A stretch of 64,000 bases of DNA, taken from NCBI RefSeq assembly GCF_001945445.1, contig NZ_MSXW01000061.1, positions 317,346 through 381,345 of the forward strand, written 5' to 3'. Shown in pieces: positions 9,172 to 17,621 of the stretch (the first letter of the stretch is position 1; every line of letters starts with the position of its first letter). The notes under the pieces were generated by a model, which saw only the letters and a list, made by a program, of their open reading frames with translations, was not told the origin of the DNA and did no database searches. The position numbers and the translations under genes are program-made. The stretch is from Pseudomonas sp. PA27(2017) (lineage in GTDB: Bacteria; Pseudomonadota; Gammaproteobacteria; Pseudomonadales; Pseudomonadaceae).

Positions 9172-9750
9172 ATGTTGAAGAAGACTTTCGCTGCACTGGC
9201 GCTGGGTACCGCTCTGCTGGGCGCTGGCCAGGCAATGGCTGCCGACTACGCCATCGACAAGCAAGGCCAGCACGCCTTCGTCAATTTCAAGATCAGCCAC
9301 CTGGGCTATAGCTGGCTGTACGGCACCTTCAAGGATTTCGACGGCTCCTTCAGCTTCGACGAGAAGAACCCCGAGGCCAGCAAGGTCAACGTGACCCTGA
9401 AGACCGAAAGCGTCGACACCAACCATGCCGAGCGCGACAAGCACATCCGTAGCGCCGATTTCCTCAACGTCAGCAAGAACCCGACCGCGACCTTCAAGTC
9501 CACGTCGGTCAAGTCGACCGGCCAGGGCGCTGCCGACATCACCGGCGACCTGACCCTCAACGGCGTGACCAAACCGGTGGTGATCGCCGCCAAGTTCATC
9601 GGTCAGGGCGACGACCCATGGGGCGGCTACCGCGCCGGCTTCGAGGGCAGCACCAAGCTGAAGCTGAAGGACTTCAATATCGAGAAGGATCTGGGCCCGG
9701 CTTCGCAGGAAGTCGAGCTGATCATTTCCGTGGAAGGCGTGCGCAAGTAA
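9172..9750 (+). CDS. yceI: YceI family periplasmic lipid-binding-like protein
   Basis: The 192-aa protein has a signal peptide cleaved after AGQAMA (about residue 23) and the YceI lipocalin-like barrel: DYAIDKQGQHAFVNFKISH, FDGSFSFDEKNPEASKV, NHAERDKHIRSADFLN, and TGDLTLNGVTKPVV. YceI proteins of the TT1927b type bind isoprenoid molecules such as quinones in the periplasm. A clear ribosome site (AAGGAG) precedes the ATG. It is co-oriented with the cytochrome b561 upstream, and a strong terminator follows. Confidence 0.93.
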   Translation: MLKKTFAALALGTALLGAGQAMAADYAIDKQGQHAFVNFKISHLGYSWLYGTFKDFDGSFSFDEKNPEASKVNVTLKTESVDTNHAERDKHIRSADFLNVSKNPTATFKSTSVKSTGQGAADITGDLTLNGVTKPVVIAAKFIGQGDDPWGGYRAGFEGSTKLKLKDFNIEKDLGPASQEVELIISVEGVRK

Positions 9751-9765
9751 GCCTTACGTCACACA

Positions 9766-9797
9766 CGAAAACGCCGGCTTCAGAGCCGGCGTTTTCG
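9766..9797. terminator. Bidirectional terminator between yceI and rhlE
   Basis: A perfect 14-bp stem (CGAAAACGCCGGCT at 9766-9779, complement at 9784-9797) with a 4-nt loop has A-runs and T-runs on its two sides. It can stop yceI (rightward) and rhlE (leftward) transcription. Confidence 0.92.
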
Positions 9798-9829
9798 TTT
9801 CTGGACCCAGGCCGAGCCTGGGACAGCCG

Positions 9830-11677
9830 TCACTCGCTATCGCGATTGCGAGTCAGCAGGGCAGGTTTTTCACCACGCGGGCGGCTGCTCGGCAACTGAT
9901 CGAGCTGTTCGGCGGTCGGCAGACGGTCGCTGCGCGAAGCCTTGTGCATGATGATCGGCTGCTTCTCGGGGGCGTCGCGTCGCGGGCCTTCACGACGTGG
10001 CAGCTCGTCGCGGTTCAGCGACGTGACGACGTTGTCACGCGCGCCACGGCTGCGGTTGTCGCCGCCACGGCCACGACCGCCGCCTTGACCCTGGCCCTGA
10101 CGTTTGCCGCCGTTGGCGCTGCCGCCACCGCCGGTGCGTGGGCCCTTGCCCTGACCGCGCGGTGCCTGACCGGCGCCGCCAGCATTCTGACCGCCGCCCT
10201 GGCGACGGCCACGGCCTTGGGGCTTGTTCTGGGTCGGTACGTAGTCGACGCGGTTGCCGAAGTTGTCGATATCGTCATCGCGGAATTCATCCGGCGCGCG
10301 ATCCGGTGGCAGGGCGGGAGCGCCTGCAGCCGGTGCCGGGCGCGCCTGGCTGCGTGGCTGCTGGCCGCGAGCAGGCTTGGCTTTGGCCTGGGGCTGGCTC
10401 TTCGCCTTGCCGCCATCCTTGCCCTTGTCGCGCCGGCCGCCATTCTGGCGCTCGCCTTCGGCCTTGGCACCGCGCGGTTGGCGCGGCTTCTGTGGCTCGC
10501 GTACTTCCGGGCGCTCGGCCTCGACCTTGCTGGCATCGAAGCCCATCAGATCGCCGTCCGGGATCTTCTGCTTGGTCATGCGCTCGATGCTCTTGAGCAG
10601 CTTCTCCTCGTCCGGGGCGACCAAGGAGATGGCTTCGCCGCTACGGCCGGCACGACCGGTACGGCCGATGCGGTGCACGTAGTCTTCTTCGACGTTGGGC
10701 AGCTCGAAGTTGACCACGTGGGGCAGCTGGTCGATGTCCAGGCCGCGGGCGGCGATGTCGGTGGCGACCAGGATGCGCACTTTGTTGGCCTTGAAGTCGG
10801 CCAGGGCCTTGGTCCGGGCATTCTGGCTCTTGTTACCGTGAATCGCAGCAGCGGTAAGGCCTTGCTTTTCCAGGTACTCGGCCAGGCGGTTGGCGCCATG
10901 CTTGGTCCGGGTGAAGACCAGCACCTGTTCCCAGGCGCCAGCGGTGACCAGGTGAGCGAGCAGGGCGCGCTTGTGGCTGGCCTGCAGGCGGAACACGCGC
11001 TGTTCGATGCGCTCGACCGTGGTGTTCGGTGGCGTTACCTCGATGCGCTCGGGATCGTGCAGCAGCTTGCTGGCGAGGTCGGTGATGTCCTTGGAGAAGG
11101 TCGCCGAGAACAGCAGGTTCTGACGCTTGGCCGGCAGGCGGGCGAGGACTTTCTTCACATCGTGGATGAAGCCCATGTCGAGCATGCGGTCGGCTTCGTC
11201 CAGCACGAGGATTTCCACGTGGGACAGATCGACGCTGCCTTGCCCGGCCAGGTCGAGCAGGCGGCCCGGGCAGGCGACCAGGACGTCGACGCCCTTGGCC
11301 AGGGCCTGCACCTGCGGGTTCATGCCAACGCCGCCGAAAATGCAGGCGCTGACGAATTTCAGATCGCGGGCATACAGCTTGAAGCTGTCATGCACCTGGG
11401 CAGCCAGTTCGCGGGTGGGGGTGAGCACCAGCACGCGGGGCTGTTTCGGGCCGTGGCGCTGTTCGCGATCCGGGTGGCCGTTGGGGAACAGCCGCTCGAG
11501 GATCGGCAGGGCGAAGCCGCCTGTTTTACCTGTACCCGTCTGGGCCGCCACCATCAGGTCGCGACCTTGCAACGCGGCGGGGATGGCCCGCTGTTGCACC
11601 GGAGTGGGCTGGGTGTAGCCGGCGGCTTCGACCGCGCGGACCAAAGCCTCGGAGAGACCGAGGGAGGCAAAGGACAT
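9830..11677 (-). CDS. rhlE: DEAD-box ATP-dependent RNA helicase RhlE
   Basis: The 615-aa protein starts MSFASLGLSEALVRAV with the Q motif (YTQPTPVQQRAIP). It then shows motif I AQTGTGKT, motif Ia PTRELAAQ, motif II LDEADRMLDMGF, motif III SAT, motif V ATDIAARGLDI and motif VI HRIGRTGRAGR. A long C-terminal tail (about 385-615) is rich in Lys, Arg, Gly and Gln with RGG-like runs, as in Pseudomonas RhlE, and would bind RNA. The role is RNA unwinding in ribosome assembly and RNA turnover. I used the ATG at 11675-11677; the upstream extension is not helicase-like. Confidence 0.95.
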   Translation of the reverse strand: MSFASLGLSEALVRAVEAAGYTQPTPVQQRAIPAALQGRDLMVAAQTGTGKTGGFALPILERLFPNGHPDREQRHGPKQPRVLVLTPTRELAAQVHDSFKLYARDLKFVSACIFGGVGMNPQVQALAKGVDVLVACPGRLLDLAGQGSVDLSHVEILVLDEADRMLDMGFIHDVKKVLARLPAKRQNLLFSATFSKDITDLASKLLHDPERIEVTPPNTTVERIEQRVFRLQASHKRALLAHLVTAGAWEQVLVFTRTKHGANRLAEYLEKQGLTAAAIHGNKSQNARTKALADFKANKVRILVATDIAARGLDIDQLPHVVNFELPNVEEDYVHRIGRTGRAGRSGEAISLVAPDEEKLLKSIERMTKQKIPDGDLMGFDASKVEAERPEVREPQKPRQPRGAKAEGERQNGGRRDKGKDGGKAKSQPQAKAKPARGQQPRSQARPAPAAGAPALPPDRAPDEFRDDDIDNFGNRVDYVPTQNKPQGRGRRQGGGQNAGGAGQAPRGQGKGPRTGGGGSANGGKRQGQGQGGGRGRGGDNRSRGARDNVVTSLNRDELPRREGPRRDAPEKQPIIMHKASRSDRLPTAEQLDQLPSSRPRGEKPALLTRNRDSE

Positions 11678-11915
11678 GTGCAATCCTGTCTGGTGAGGGC
11701 GTGGCCCTATAGGTGTAGTGCCTGGCTTGAATCGCACGTGGGGCGTGCAATCCCGTCCGGTACTGCTGGCCACTGGGGGCAGCATCCGGGCGCAAGCCTG
11801 GCGGGAAGGCCCGAGTGTAACAGGATTGGCGGCGTTGGGCACAACTTGCCGCCAATCGGTGTCGCGCTATGCCTTGTCACTCGGGGGTTACAACGATTGG
11901 CCGGTGGCCTGGCGA

Positions 11916-12662
11916 TCACTCGCCCTGCGCCTCGGCGTCCTCGCGTTTTACGGTTTTGTGCTGATCTTCGCTGCTGCCCAGCTTCCAGTAACTGGAGATG
12001 TACAAGTCCTTGCGGTCGACCTGGCGCTCCTCGCGAAAATGCTGGCGCAACGCGCGCATGCCGCTGAACTCACAGGCCGCCCAGATGCTCGGGCGCCCCG
12101 GCAGCCATTCCAGCTGACGCACATGATCGACCAGCAATTGGCTGTTTTCGCCGGGATGCGGGTTGACCAGCCAGTGCAGTGCGACGCCGGCGGGGTGGCG
12201 CAGCGGCTGGATATCCTCGGCATCGAGCACTTCGATGACGGCGTGGCCATGGGCATCGGCGGGCAGCTGTTCGAGGTTCACGCTGATCGCCGGCAGGGCG
12301 GTCATGTCGCCGATCACCAGAAACCAGTCGGCGCTGTTGTCGACCAGTTTCTTCGGCCCCGGCCCGCCGACGAGGATGCTGTCGCCGGGCCTGGCGGCCG
12401 TGGCCCACTGCGAGGCCGGGCCGGCATCCTGGTGCAGCACGAAGTCGACGTCGAACTGGTCGGCACGCTGCTGACGCACGGTGTAGGTGCGTACCAGGTT
12501 CTTGTCGCTGCCGGGGGCGGTGAACATCAGTTTGATGTAGGCGCTTTCCTGATCCGCTGGAAAGCTGTCGATCTCGCCGCCGCCCAAGGTCACGCGCAGC
12601 ATGTGCGGGGTGACCGAGGTGGACGCGATGACCTGAAGAGTACGGGGTGCCGGGCGTGCCAT
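11916..12662 (-). CDS. Siderophore-interacting protein (FAD-dependent ferric-siderophore reductase family)
   Basis: The 248-aa protein has the SIP layout: an FAD-binding N-terminal barrel with LVRTYTVRQQ (flavin contact) and FDVDFVLHQDAGPASQWA, then an NAD(P)H-binding domain with LVIGDMTALPAI and a conserved WAACEFSGMRALRQHF near the end. Family members such as ViuB/YqjH reduce ferric iron from siderophores in the cytoplasm. I used the ATG at 12660-12662. It is 70 bp downstream of ppnN on the same strand. No siderophore receptor or Fur box was seen nearby. Confidence 0.9.
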   Translation of the reverse strand: MARPAPRTLQVIASTSVTPHMLRVTLGGGEIDSFPADQESAYIKLMFTAPGSDKNLVRTYTVRQQRADQFDVDFVLHQDAGPASQWATAARPGDSILVGGPGPKKLVDNSADWFLVIGDMTALPAISVNLEQLPADAHGHAVIEVLDAEDIQPLRHPAGVALHWLVNPHPGENSQLLVDHVRQLEWLPGRPSIWAACEFSGMRALRQHFREERQVDRKDLYISSYWKLGSSEDQHKTVKREDAEAQGE

Positions 12663-12732
12663 CGGATACTCCTGTCCAGAGACCGGTTGAGGCTGAGGCG
12701 GCAAGGGGCGCAGGCCCCTCGCGCGCAACGGT

Positions 12733-14106
12733 TTAGCTGACCACGCGATAGCAGGGCACGTAAGCCGAGCCGCCGGGCAGCTTCATGCGGTGCTGCTCGA
12801 CGAACGCCTGCAGCAGGCGATCCAGCGGCTGCATGATGCTCTTGTCGCCGCGCAGCTCGTAAGGACCGTGCTCCTCGATCAGCTGAATGCCGTGAGCCTT
12901 GACGTTGCCGGCTACGATGCCTGAGAAGGCGCGGCGCAGGTTGGCGGCCAGTTCGTGAGTCGGCTGCTGGCGGGTCAGGTTGAGGCTGGCCATGGCTTCG
13001 TGGGTCGGTTCGAACGGGTGCTGGAAGCTCTCGTCGATCTTGAGCAGCCAGTTGAAGTGGAAAGCGTCGTTGCGCTCGCGGCGGAACTGCTTGACGGCCT
13101 TGATGCCGGCCGCCATGTGGCGCGCCACGGCAGCCGGGTCGTTGGGGATCAGCACGTAGCGGTTCTGCGCTTCGCGGCCCAGGGTAGCGCCGATGAAGTC
13201 GTGCAGCTGCTGCAGATAGGGCTCGGCGCTCTTCGGGCCGGTGAGCACCAGCGGGAAAGGCAGTTCGGCGTTGTCCGGGTGCATAAGGATGCCCAGCAGG
13301 TACAGGAATTCCTCCGCCGTACCGGCGCCGCCCGGGAAGATGATGATGCCGTGGCCGAGGCGCACGAAGGCTTCCAGGCGCTTTTCGATGTCCGGCAGGA
13401 TCACCAGCTCGTTGACGATCGGGTTCGGCGCCTCGGCAGCGATGATGCCCGGCTCGGTCAGGCCCAGGTAGCGGGCGCCGACGATGCGCTGCTTGGCATG
13501 GGAGATGGTGGCGCCCTTCATCGGCCCTTTCATCACGCCCGGGCCGCAGCCGGTGCACACGTCCAGGGCGCGCAAGCCAAGTTCGTGGCCGACCTTCTTG
13601 GTGTACTTGTATTCCTCGGTGCTGATCGAGTGACCGCCCCAGCACACCACCATCTTCGGCTCGGCACCGGCGCGCAGGGTGCGGGCGTTGCGCAGCAGAT
13701 GGAACACGTAGTCGGTGAGGCCGCTGGAGCTGTCCACGTCGACCCGCTTGTTCTCCAGTTCGCTCTGGGTGTAGACGATGTCGCGCAGGGCACTGAACAG
13801 CATCTCACGGGTGCTGGCGATCATCTCGCCATCGACGAAGGCGTCGGCCGGGGCGTTGATCAGCTCCAGGCGGATGCCGCGGTCCTGCTGGTGGATCTTC
13901 ACTTCGAAGTCCGGATAGGCCTCGAGGATGGTCTTTGCGTTATCACTGTGCGAACCGGTGTTGAGGATCGCCAGGGCGCACTGGCGAAACAGCGCATAGA
14001 CGCTGCCCGAGCCGGTCTCGCGCAGTTGCTGGACTTCGCGCTGGGAGAGGGTTTCCAGGCTGCCTTTCGGCGACACCGAGGCGTTGATTTTCTGGCGAGT
14101 GAGCAT
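12733..14106 (-). CDS. ppnN: Pyrimidine/purine nucleotide 5'-monophosphate nucleosidase PpnN
   Basis: The 457-aa protein aligns by eye along its whole length with E. coli PpnN (YgdH). Conserved parts include MVVCWGGHSI, CTGCGPGVMKGPMKGA, PDIEKRLEAFVRLGHGI, the LOG-family IIFPGGAGTAEE (PGGxGTxxE), RRAFSGIVAGNVK and the C-terminal QHRMKLPGG. PpnN cleaves nucleoside monophosphates to base and ribose 5-phosphate; the E. coli enzyme is stimulated by (p)ppGpp. The ATG at 14104-14106 gives the family length (E. coli 454 aa). Confidence 0.95.
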   Translation of the reverse strand: MLTRQKINASVSPKGSLETLSQREVQQLRETGSGSVYALFRQCALAILNTGSHSDNAKTILEAYPDFEVKIHQQDRGIRLELINAPADAFVDGEMIASTREMLFSALRDIVYTQSELENKRVDVDSSSGLTDYVFHLLRNARTLRAGAEPKMVVCWGGHSISTEEYKYTKKVGHELGLRALDVCTGCGPGVMKGPMKGATISHAKQRIVGARYLGLTEPGIIAAEAPNPIVNELVILPDIEKRLEAFVRLGHGIIIFPGGAGTAEEFLYLLGILMHPDNAELPFPLVLTGPKSAEPYLQQLHDFIGATLGREAQNRYVLIPNDPAAVARHMAAGIKAVKQFRRERNDAFHFNWLLKIDESFQHPFEPTHEAMASLNLTRQQPTHELAANLRRAFSGIVAGNVKAHGIQLIEEHGPYELRGDKSIMQPLDRLLQAFVEQHRMKLPGGSAYVPCYRVVS

Positions 14107-14306
14107 GCAGGCATCCCGTGGTAGCGCGACAACTCGAGCCGATCCTGGCTGATCGCGCATTGGTGAATTCGTCCCGGCAGTCATGCCCCCTGTTGGGGCA
14201 TCCGGGCGCCTGTACTGTCGACCAGCAGAGGGCTTCGGGTCAACGGGTACGCGGCTGACAGGTCCGTCCAACTGGCTGGTGCAGTGGATTTGGTCGCCTG
14301 TTAGGA

Positions 14307-14340
14307 AAGAAAAAGGCCGCGAAAGTTCGGTCTTTCGCGG
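14307..14340 (-). terminator. Terminator of the ahcY-metF transcript
   Basis: On the minus strand, CCGCGAAAG/CTTTCGCGG (14332-14340 with 14317-14325) is followed by CCTTTTTCTTT. It starts about 15 bp downstream of the metF stop at 14356. Confidence 0.92.
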
Positions 14341-14355
14341 TCTCCGAGGCCGGTA

Positions 14356-15198
14356 TCAGCCCTGCAGGTTCTTCCACACCGCCAGGCTGGGAGCGGCCTG
14401 GTTGAGGGTGTAGAAGTGCAGGCCGGGTGCACCACCTTCGATCAGGCGTTCGCACAGGCCGGTGATCATCTCTTCGCCGAAGCGCTGGATGCTCTGGGCG
14501 TCGTCGCCGTAGGCTTCCAGTTGCTTGCGCACCCAGCGTGGCAGCTCGGCGCCGCAGGCGTCGGAGAAGCGCGCCAGCTTGCTGTAGTTGGTGATTGGCA
14601 TGATGCCCGGGATCACCGGGATATCGACGCCCAGCTTGCGTACACGCTCGACGAAGTAGAAGTAGCAGTCGGCGTTGAAGAAGTACTGGGTGATCGCGCT
14701 GTCGGCGCCGGCCTTGGCCTTGCGCACGAAGTTGGCGATATCGTCCTCGAAATTGCGGGCCTGGGGATGCATCTCCGGGTATGCCGCTACTTCGATATGG
14801 AAGTGATCACCGGTTTCCGTGCGAATCAGCTCGACCAGGTCATTGGCGTGGCGCAGCTCGCCGCTGGACATGCCCATGCCTGACGGCAGGTCACCGCGCA
14901 GGGCAACGATGCGGTTGATGCCCTTGCTCTTGTACAGGTTGAGCAGCTCGATCAGTTCGGCCTTGCTGTCGCCAACGCACGACAGGTGCGGTGCGGTCGG
15001 CACCTTCACTTCGCTGTCGAGTTGCAGCACGGTATTGAGGGTACGGTCGCGGGTGGAGCCACCGGCGCCGTAGGTGCACGAGAAGAAGTCCGGGTTGTAG
15101 CCGGCCAGCTCTCGCGCGGTATTCAGCAGTTTTTCGTGTCCGGCATCGGTCTTCGTCGGGAAGAACTCGAAGCTGACGTTGGGGCGTTTCTGAGACAT
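14356..15198 (-). CDS. metF: 5,10-Methylenetetrahydrofolate reductase (MetF)
   Basis: The 280-aa FAD-dependent TIM-barrel enzyme supplies 5-methyl-THF for methionine synthesis. Seen: VSFEFFPTKTDAG at the start, SCTYGAGGSTRDRT, HLSCVGDS, VALRGDLPSG, EVAAYPEMHP, AKAGADSAITQYFFNAD and PVIPGIMPITNY, all standard MetF motifs. It lies 56 bp downstream of ahcY on the same strand, so it shares the SAH-riboswitch leader. When S-adenosylhomocysteine builds up, removal of SAH and remethylation of homocysteine would rise together. Confidence 0.96.
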   Translation of the reverse strand: MSQKRPNVSFEFFPTKTDAGHEKLLNTARELAGYNPDFFSCTYGAGGSTRDRTLNTVLQLDSEVKVPTAPHLSCVGDSKAELIELLNLYKSKGINRIVALRGDLPSGMGMSSGELRHANDLVELIRTETGDHFHIEVAAYPEMHPQARNFEDDIANFVRKAKAGADSAITQYFFNADCYFYFVERVRKLGVDIPVIPGIMPITNYSKLARFSDACGAELPRWVRKQLEAYGDDAQSIQRFGEEMITGLCERLIEGGAPGLHFYTLNQAAPSLAVWKNLQG

Positions 15199-15254
15199 GA
15201 CGATTCCTTCGGGCTGCGCGACGCGGACCTCGGGCCCGCGCCGCGTACCGCCTA

Positions 15255-16649
15255 TCAGTAGCGGTAGCTGTCCGGTTTGAACGGGCCGGAGGCGGCGACG
15301 CCGATGTAGTCGGCCTGTTGCTGGGTCAGCTGGGTGACGACGCCACCGAAGCCCTTGACCATCTCCAGGGCGACTTCCTCATCCAGCTTCTTGGGCAACA
15401 CTTCGACGGTCAGGCGCTCGGCTTTCTTCTCGGTGGAAAGGTCGGCGAACTTCTGCTCGAACAGGAAGATCTGCGCCAGTACCTGGTTGGCGAACGAGCC
15501 GTCCATGATGCGGCTCGGGTGGCCGGTGGCGTTGCCCAGGTTGACCAGGCGGCCTTCGGCCAGCAGGATCAGGTAGTCGTCGTTGGCGGCGTCGAAGCTG
15601 CCGGCGCCGGTGCGGTGGATCTTGTGCACCTGCGGCTTGACCTCTTCCCATGCCCAGTTCTTGCGCATGAAAGCGGTGTCGATCTCATTGTCGAAGTGAC
15701 CAATGTTGCAAACCACGGCGCGCTTCTTCAGGGCCTTGAGCATGCCGGCGTCGCAGACGTTGGCGTTGCCGGTGGTGGTGACGATCAGGTCGATCTTGCC
15801 CAGCAGCGCCTTGTCGATGCAGGCGTCGGTGCCATCGTTACGGCCGTCGATGTACGGCGAAACCAGCTCAAAGCCGTCCATGCAGGCCTGCATGGCGCAG
15901 ATCGGGTCGATTTCGGAAACCTTGACGATCATGCCTTCCTGACGCAGCGAAGCGGCGGAGCCCTTGCCCACGTCGCCGTAGCCGATGACCAGTGCCTGCT
16001 TGCCCGACAGCAGGTGATCGGTGCCGCGCTTGATGGCGTCGTTGAGGCTGTGGCGGCAGCCGTACTTGTTGTCGTTCTTGCTCTTGGTGACCGCGTCGTT
16101 GACGTTGATCGCCGGAACTTTCAGGGTGCCGGCCTTGAGCATGTCGAGCAAACGGTGCACACCGGTGGTGGTTTCTTCGGTCACGCCGTGGATGCGCTCG
16201 AGCATCTGCGGGTACTTCTTGTGCAGGATCTCGGTCAGGTCACCGCCGTCGTCCAGCACCATGTTGGCGTCCCACGGCTGGCCGTCCTTGAGGATGGTCT
16301 GCTCGATGCACCACTCGTACTCCTGCTCGGTTTCGCCTTTCCAGGCGAACACCGGGATGCCGGCGGCGGCGATGGCGGCAGCGGCCTGATCCTGGGTGGA
16401 GAAGATGTTGCAGGATGACCAGCGCACTTCGGCGCCCAGGGCGGTCAGCGTCTCGATCAGCACGCCGGTCTGGATGGTCATGTGGATGCAGCCGAGGATC
16501 TTCGCGCCCTTGAGCGGTTGGCTGGCGGCGTACTTGCGACGCAGGCCCATCAGTGCCGGCATCTCGGATTCGGCGATGATCAGCTCGCGGCGGCCCCAGT
16601 CGGCCAGGGAAATGTCGGCGACCTTGTAGTCGTTGAAAGCAGCGCTCAT
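15255..16649 (-). CDS. ahcY: Adenosylhomocysteinase (S-adenosylhomocysteine hydrolase)
   Basis: The 464-aa NAD-dependent enzyme splits SAH into adenosine and homocysteine. Seen: DYKVADISLADWGRRE at the start, KGAKILGCIHMTIQT, the NAD-binding VIGYGDVGKGSAASLR, ATGHPSRIMDGSFANQ, and the C-terminal KPDSYRY. The ATG is at 16647-16649. It is the first gene after the SAH riboswitch (16770-16880), with about 120 nt between them, and is followed by metF. Confidence 0.97.
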   Translation of the reverse strand: MSAAFNDYKVADISLADWGRRELIIAESEMPALMGLRRKYAASQPLKGAKILGCIHMTIQTGVLIETLTALGAEVRWSSCNIFSTQDQAAAAIAAAGIPVFAWKGETEQEYEWCIEQTILKDGQPWDANMVLDDGGDLTEILHKKYPQMLERIHGVTEETTTGVHRLLDMLKAGTLKVPAINVNDAVTKSKNDNKYGCRHSLNDAIKRGTDHLLSGKQALVIGYGDVGKGSAASLRQEGMIVKVSEIDPICAMQACMDGFELVSPYIDGRNDGTDACIDKALLGKIDLIVTTTGNANVCDAGMLKALKKRAVVCNIGHFDNEIDTAFMRKNWAWEEVKPQVHKIHRTGAGSFDAANDDYLILLAEGRLVNLGNATGHPSRIMDGSFANQVLAQIFLFEQKFADLSTEKKAERLTVEVLPKKLDEEVALEMVKGFGGVVTQLTQQQADYIGVAASGPFKPDSYRY

Positions 16650-16769
16650 GCAGTAACTCTCCGTTAGGTTGTCTGCTGTCGACAGGTGCAACCTTGCCAG
16701 CGTCGGATGACGCGCAGGTGTCACACGATTGTCGACTGGGCGCCGTTGATGCGTTTGCTAAACGCCCTA

Positions 16770-16880
16770 TCCGAGCCTGACAGCCTGAAAGGTTGATTCG
16801 AATCTGCCCCTAAGCATTGTGGGAATGCAGGGCTTGGGGATTCGAAACAAATCTTTCAGGTTGCTGCAGCGCCCCTCGGA
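16770..16880 (-). promoter_or_regulatory. SAH riboswitch upstream of ahcY-metF
   Basis: Read on the minus strand, the RNA starts TCCGAGGGGCGCTGCAGC (from 16880) and ends CTTTCAGGCTGTCAGGCTCGGA (split here: TTTCAGGC, then GTCAGGCTCGGA, to 16770). TCCGAG pairs with CTCGGA as P1. The conserved GAGGNGCGCUGC and CAGGCUCGG blocks match the S-adenosylhomocysteine riboswitch class known upstream of ahcY in pseudomonads and beta-proteobacteria. A small hairpin (GCGTTT-AGC-AAACGC, about 16750-16765) follows and could belong to the expression platform. The class is an ON switch: SAH raises expression. Confidence 0.93.
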
Positions 16881-16923
16881 CAGGTGGCGGGAACGCCCGG
16901 TGGCGGGCGCGTATAACTGGGCG

Positions 16924-16952
16924 ATTATAGCCGCGCCGGCGCGCGAGCCCAA
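16924..16952 (-). promoter_or_regulatory. Sigma-70-type promoter of the SAH riboswitch-ahcY-metF transcript
   Basis: On the minus strand a perfect TATAAT (complement of 16924-16929) is preceded by TTGGGC (complement of 16947-16952) at a 17-bp spacing. Transcription would start about 35-40 nt before the riboswitch P1 stem. Confidence 0.75.
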
Positions 16953-17149
16953 GGCTTTCCATCGCAGCGATCAGCGTTTCTCGGTGGAGGCCGACAGGCG
17001 TAACGCGCGTTCGCCGAATGGCTCGCCGCCAGCCTTGCTGAACCCGGCCCGATAGCCTGTGTCGATAACCATTATCGATAGCGCGGCAATGATCCGCTCG
17101 CCAATCTTTGCGATCATCACTGCCAATGGAACGACGGACAGGAGGGTGC

Positions 17150-17539
17150 ATGAACTTTCATACTCGCAAGTGGGTAAAGCCAGAAGACCTCAACCCCAAC
17201 GGCACGCTGTTCGGCGGCAGCCTGCTCAAGTGGATCGACGAGGAGGCGGCGATCTACGCCATCATTCAGCTGGGCAGCCAACGGGTGGTGACCAAGCTGA
17301 TTTCCGAGATCAACTTCGTGTCCTCGGCGCGGCAGAGCGACATCATCGAGCTGGGCATCACCGCCACCGATTTCGGCCGCACCTCGATCACCATGCGCTG
17401 CGAAGTGCGCAACAAGATCACCCGCAAGAGCATTCTGACCATCGACAAGATGGTCTTCGTGAACCTTGGCGAGGATGGCCAGCCAGCGCCCCATGGCAAG
17501 ACCGAGATCACTTACATCAAGGATCAATTGAAGGATTGA
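17150..17539 (+). CDS. Hotdog-fold acyl-CoA thioesterase
   Basis: The 129-aa protein has the YciA/BFIT-type hotdog sequence: an N-terminal LNPNGTLFGGSLLKWIDEEAA (shown in part; the DE pair is in the central helix), then VVTKLISEINFVSSARQSD and FGRTSITMRCEVRN. Such enzymes hydrolyse acyl-CoA esters in the cytoplasm. The ATG at 17150 has a strong GGAGGG site (17141-17146) and sets the start over one at 17108. It is a single gene, convergent with ligB. Confidence 0.88.
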   Translation: MNFHTRKWVKPEDLNPNGTLFGGSLLKWIDEEAAIYAIIQLGSQRVVTKLISEINFVSSARQSDIIELGITATDFGRTSITMRCEVRNKITRKSILTIDKMVFVNLGEDGQPAPHGKTEITYIKDQLKD

Positions 17540-17621
17540 GCCCGTGCGCAGCCGCTGATCGGCGCCACATGGCAAGGCCATGGGCACTGCTGGCGGTGTC
17601 AGTCAGCCAGCGCTTTGGCCG

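Noticed and set aside
9944..12067. A 707-codon open frame on the plus strand opposite rhlE
   Set aside because: It is antisense to a certain gene, low in complexity (Ala/Leu/Gly/Val runs) and matches no family. High GC creates such shadow frames.
16795..16850. A tRNA-like TTCGAATC word in the ahcY leader
   Set aside because: No cloverleaf or acceptor stem can be drawn. The word is part of the long arm of the SAH riboswitch.
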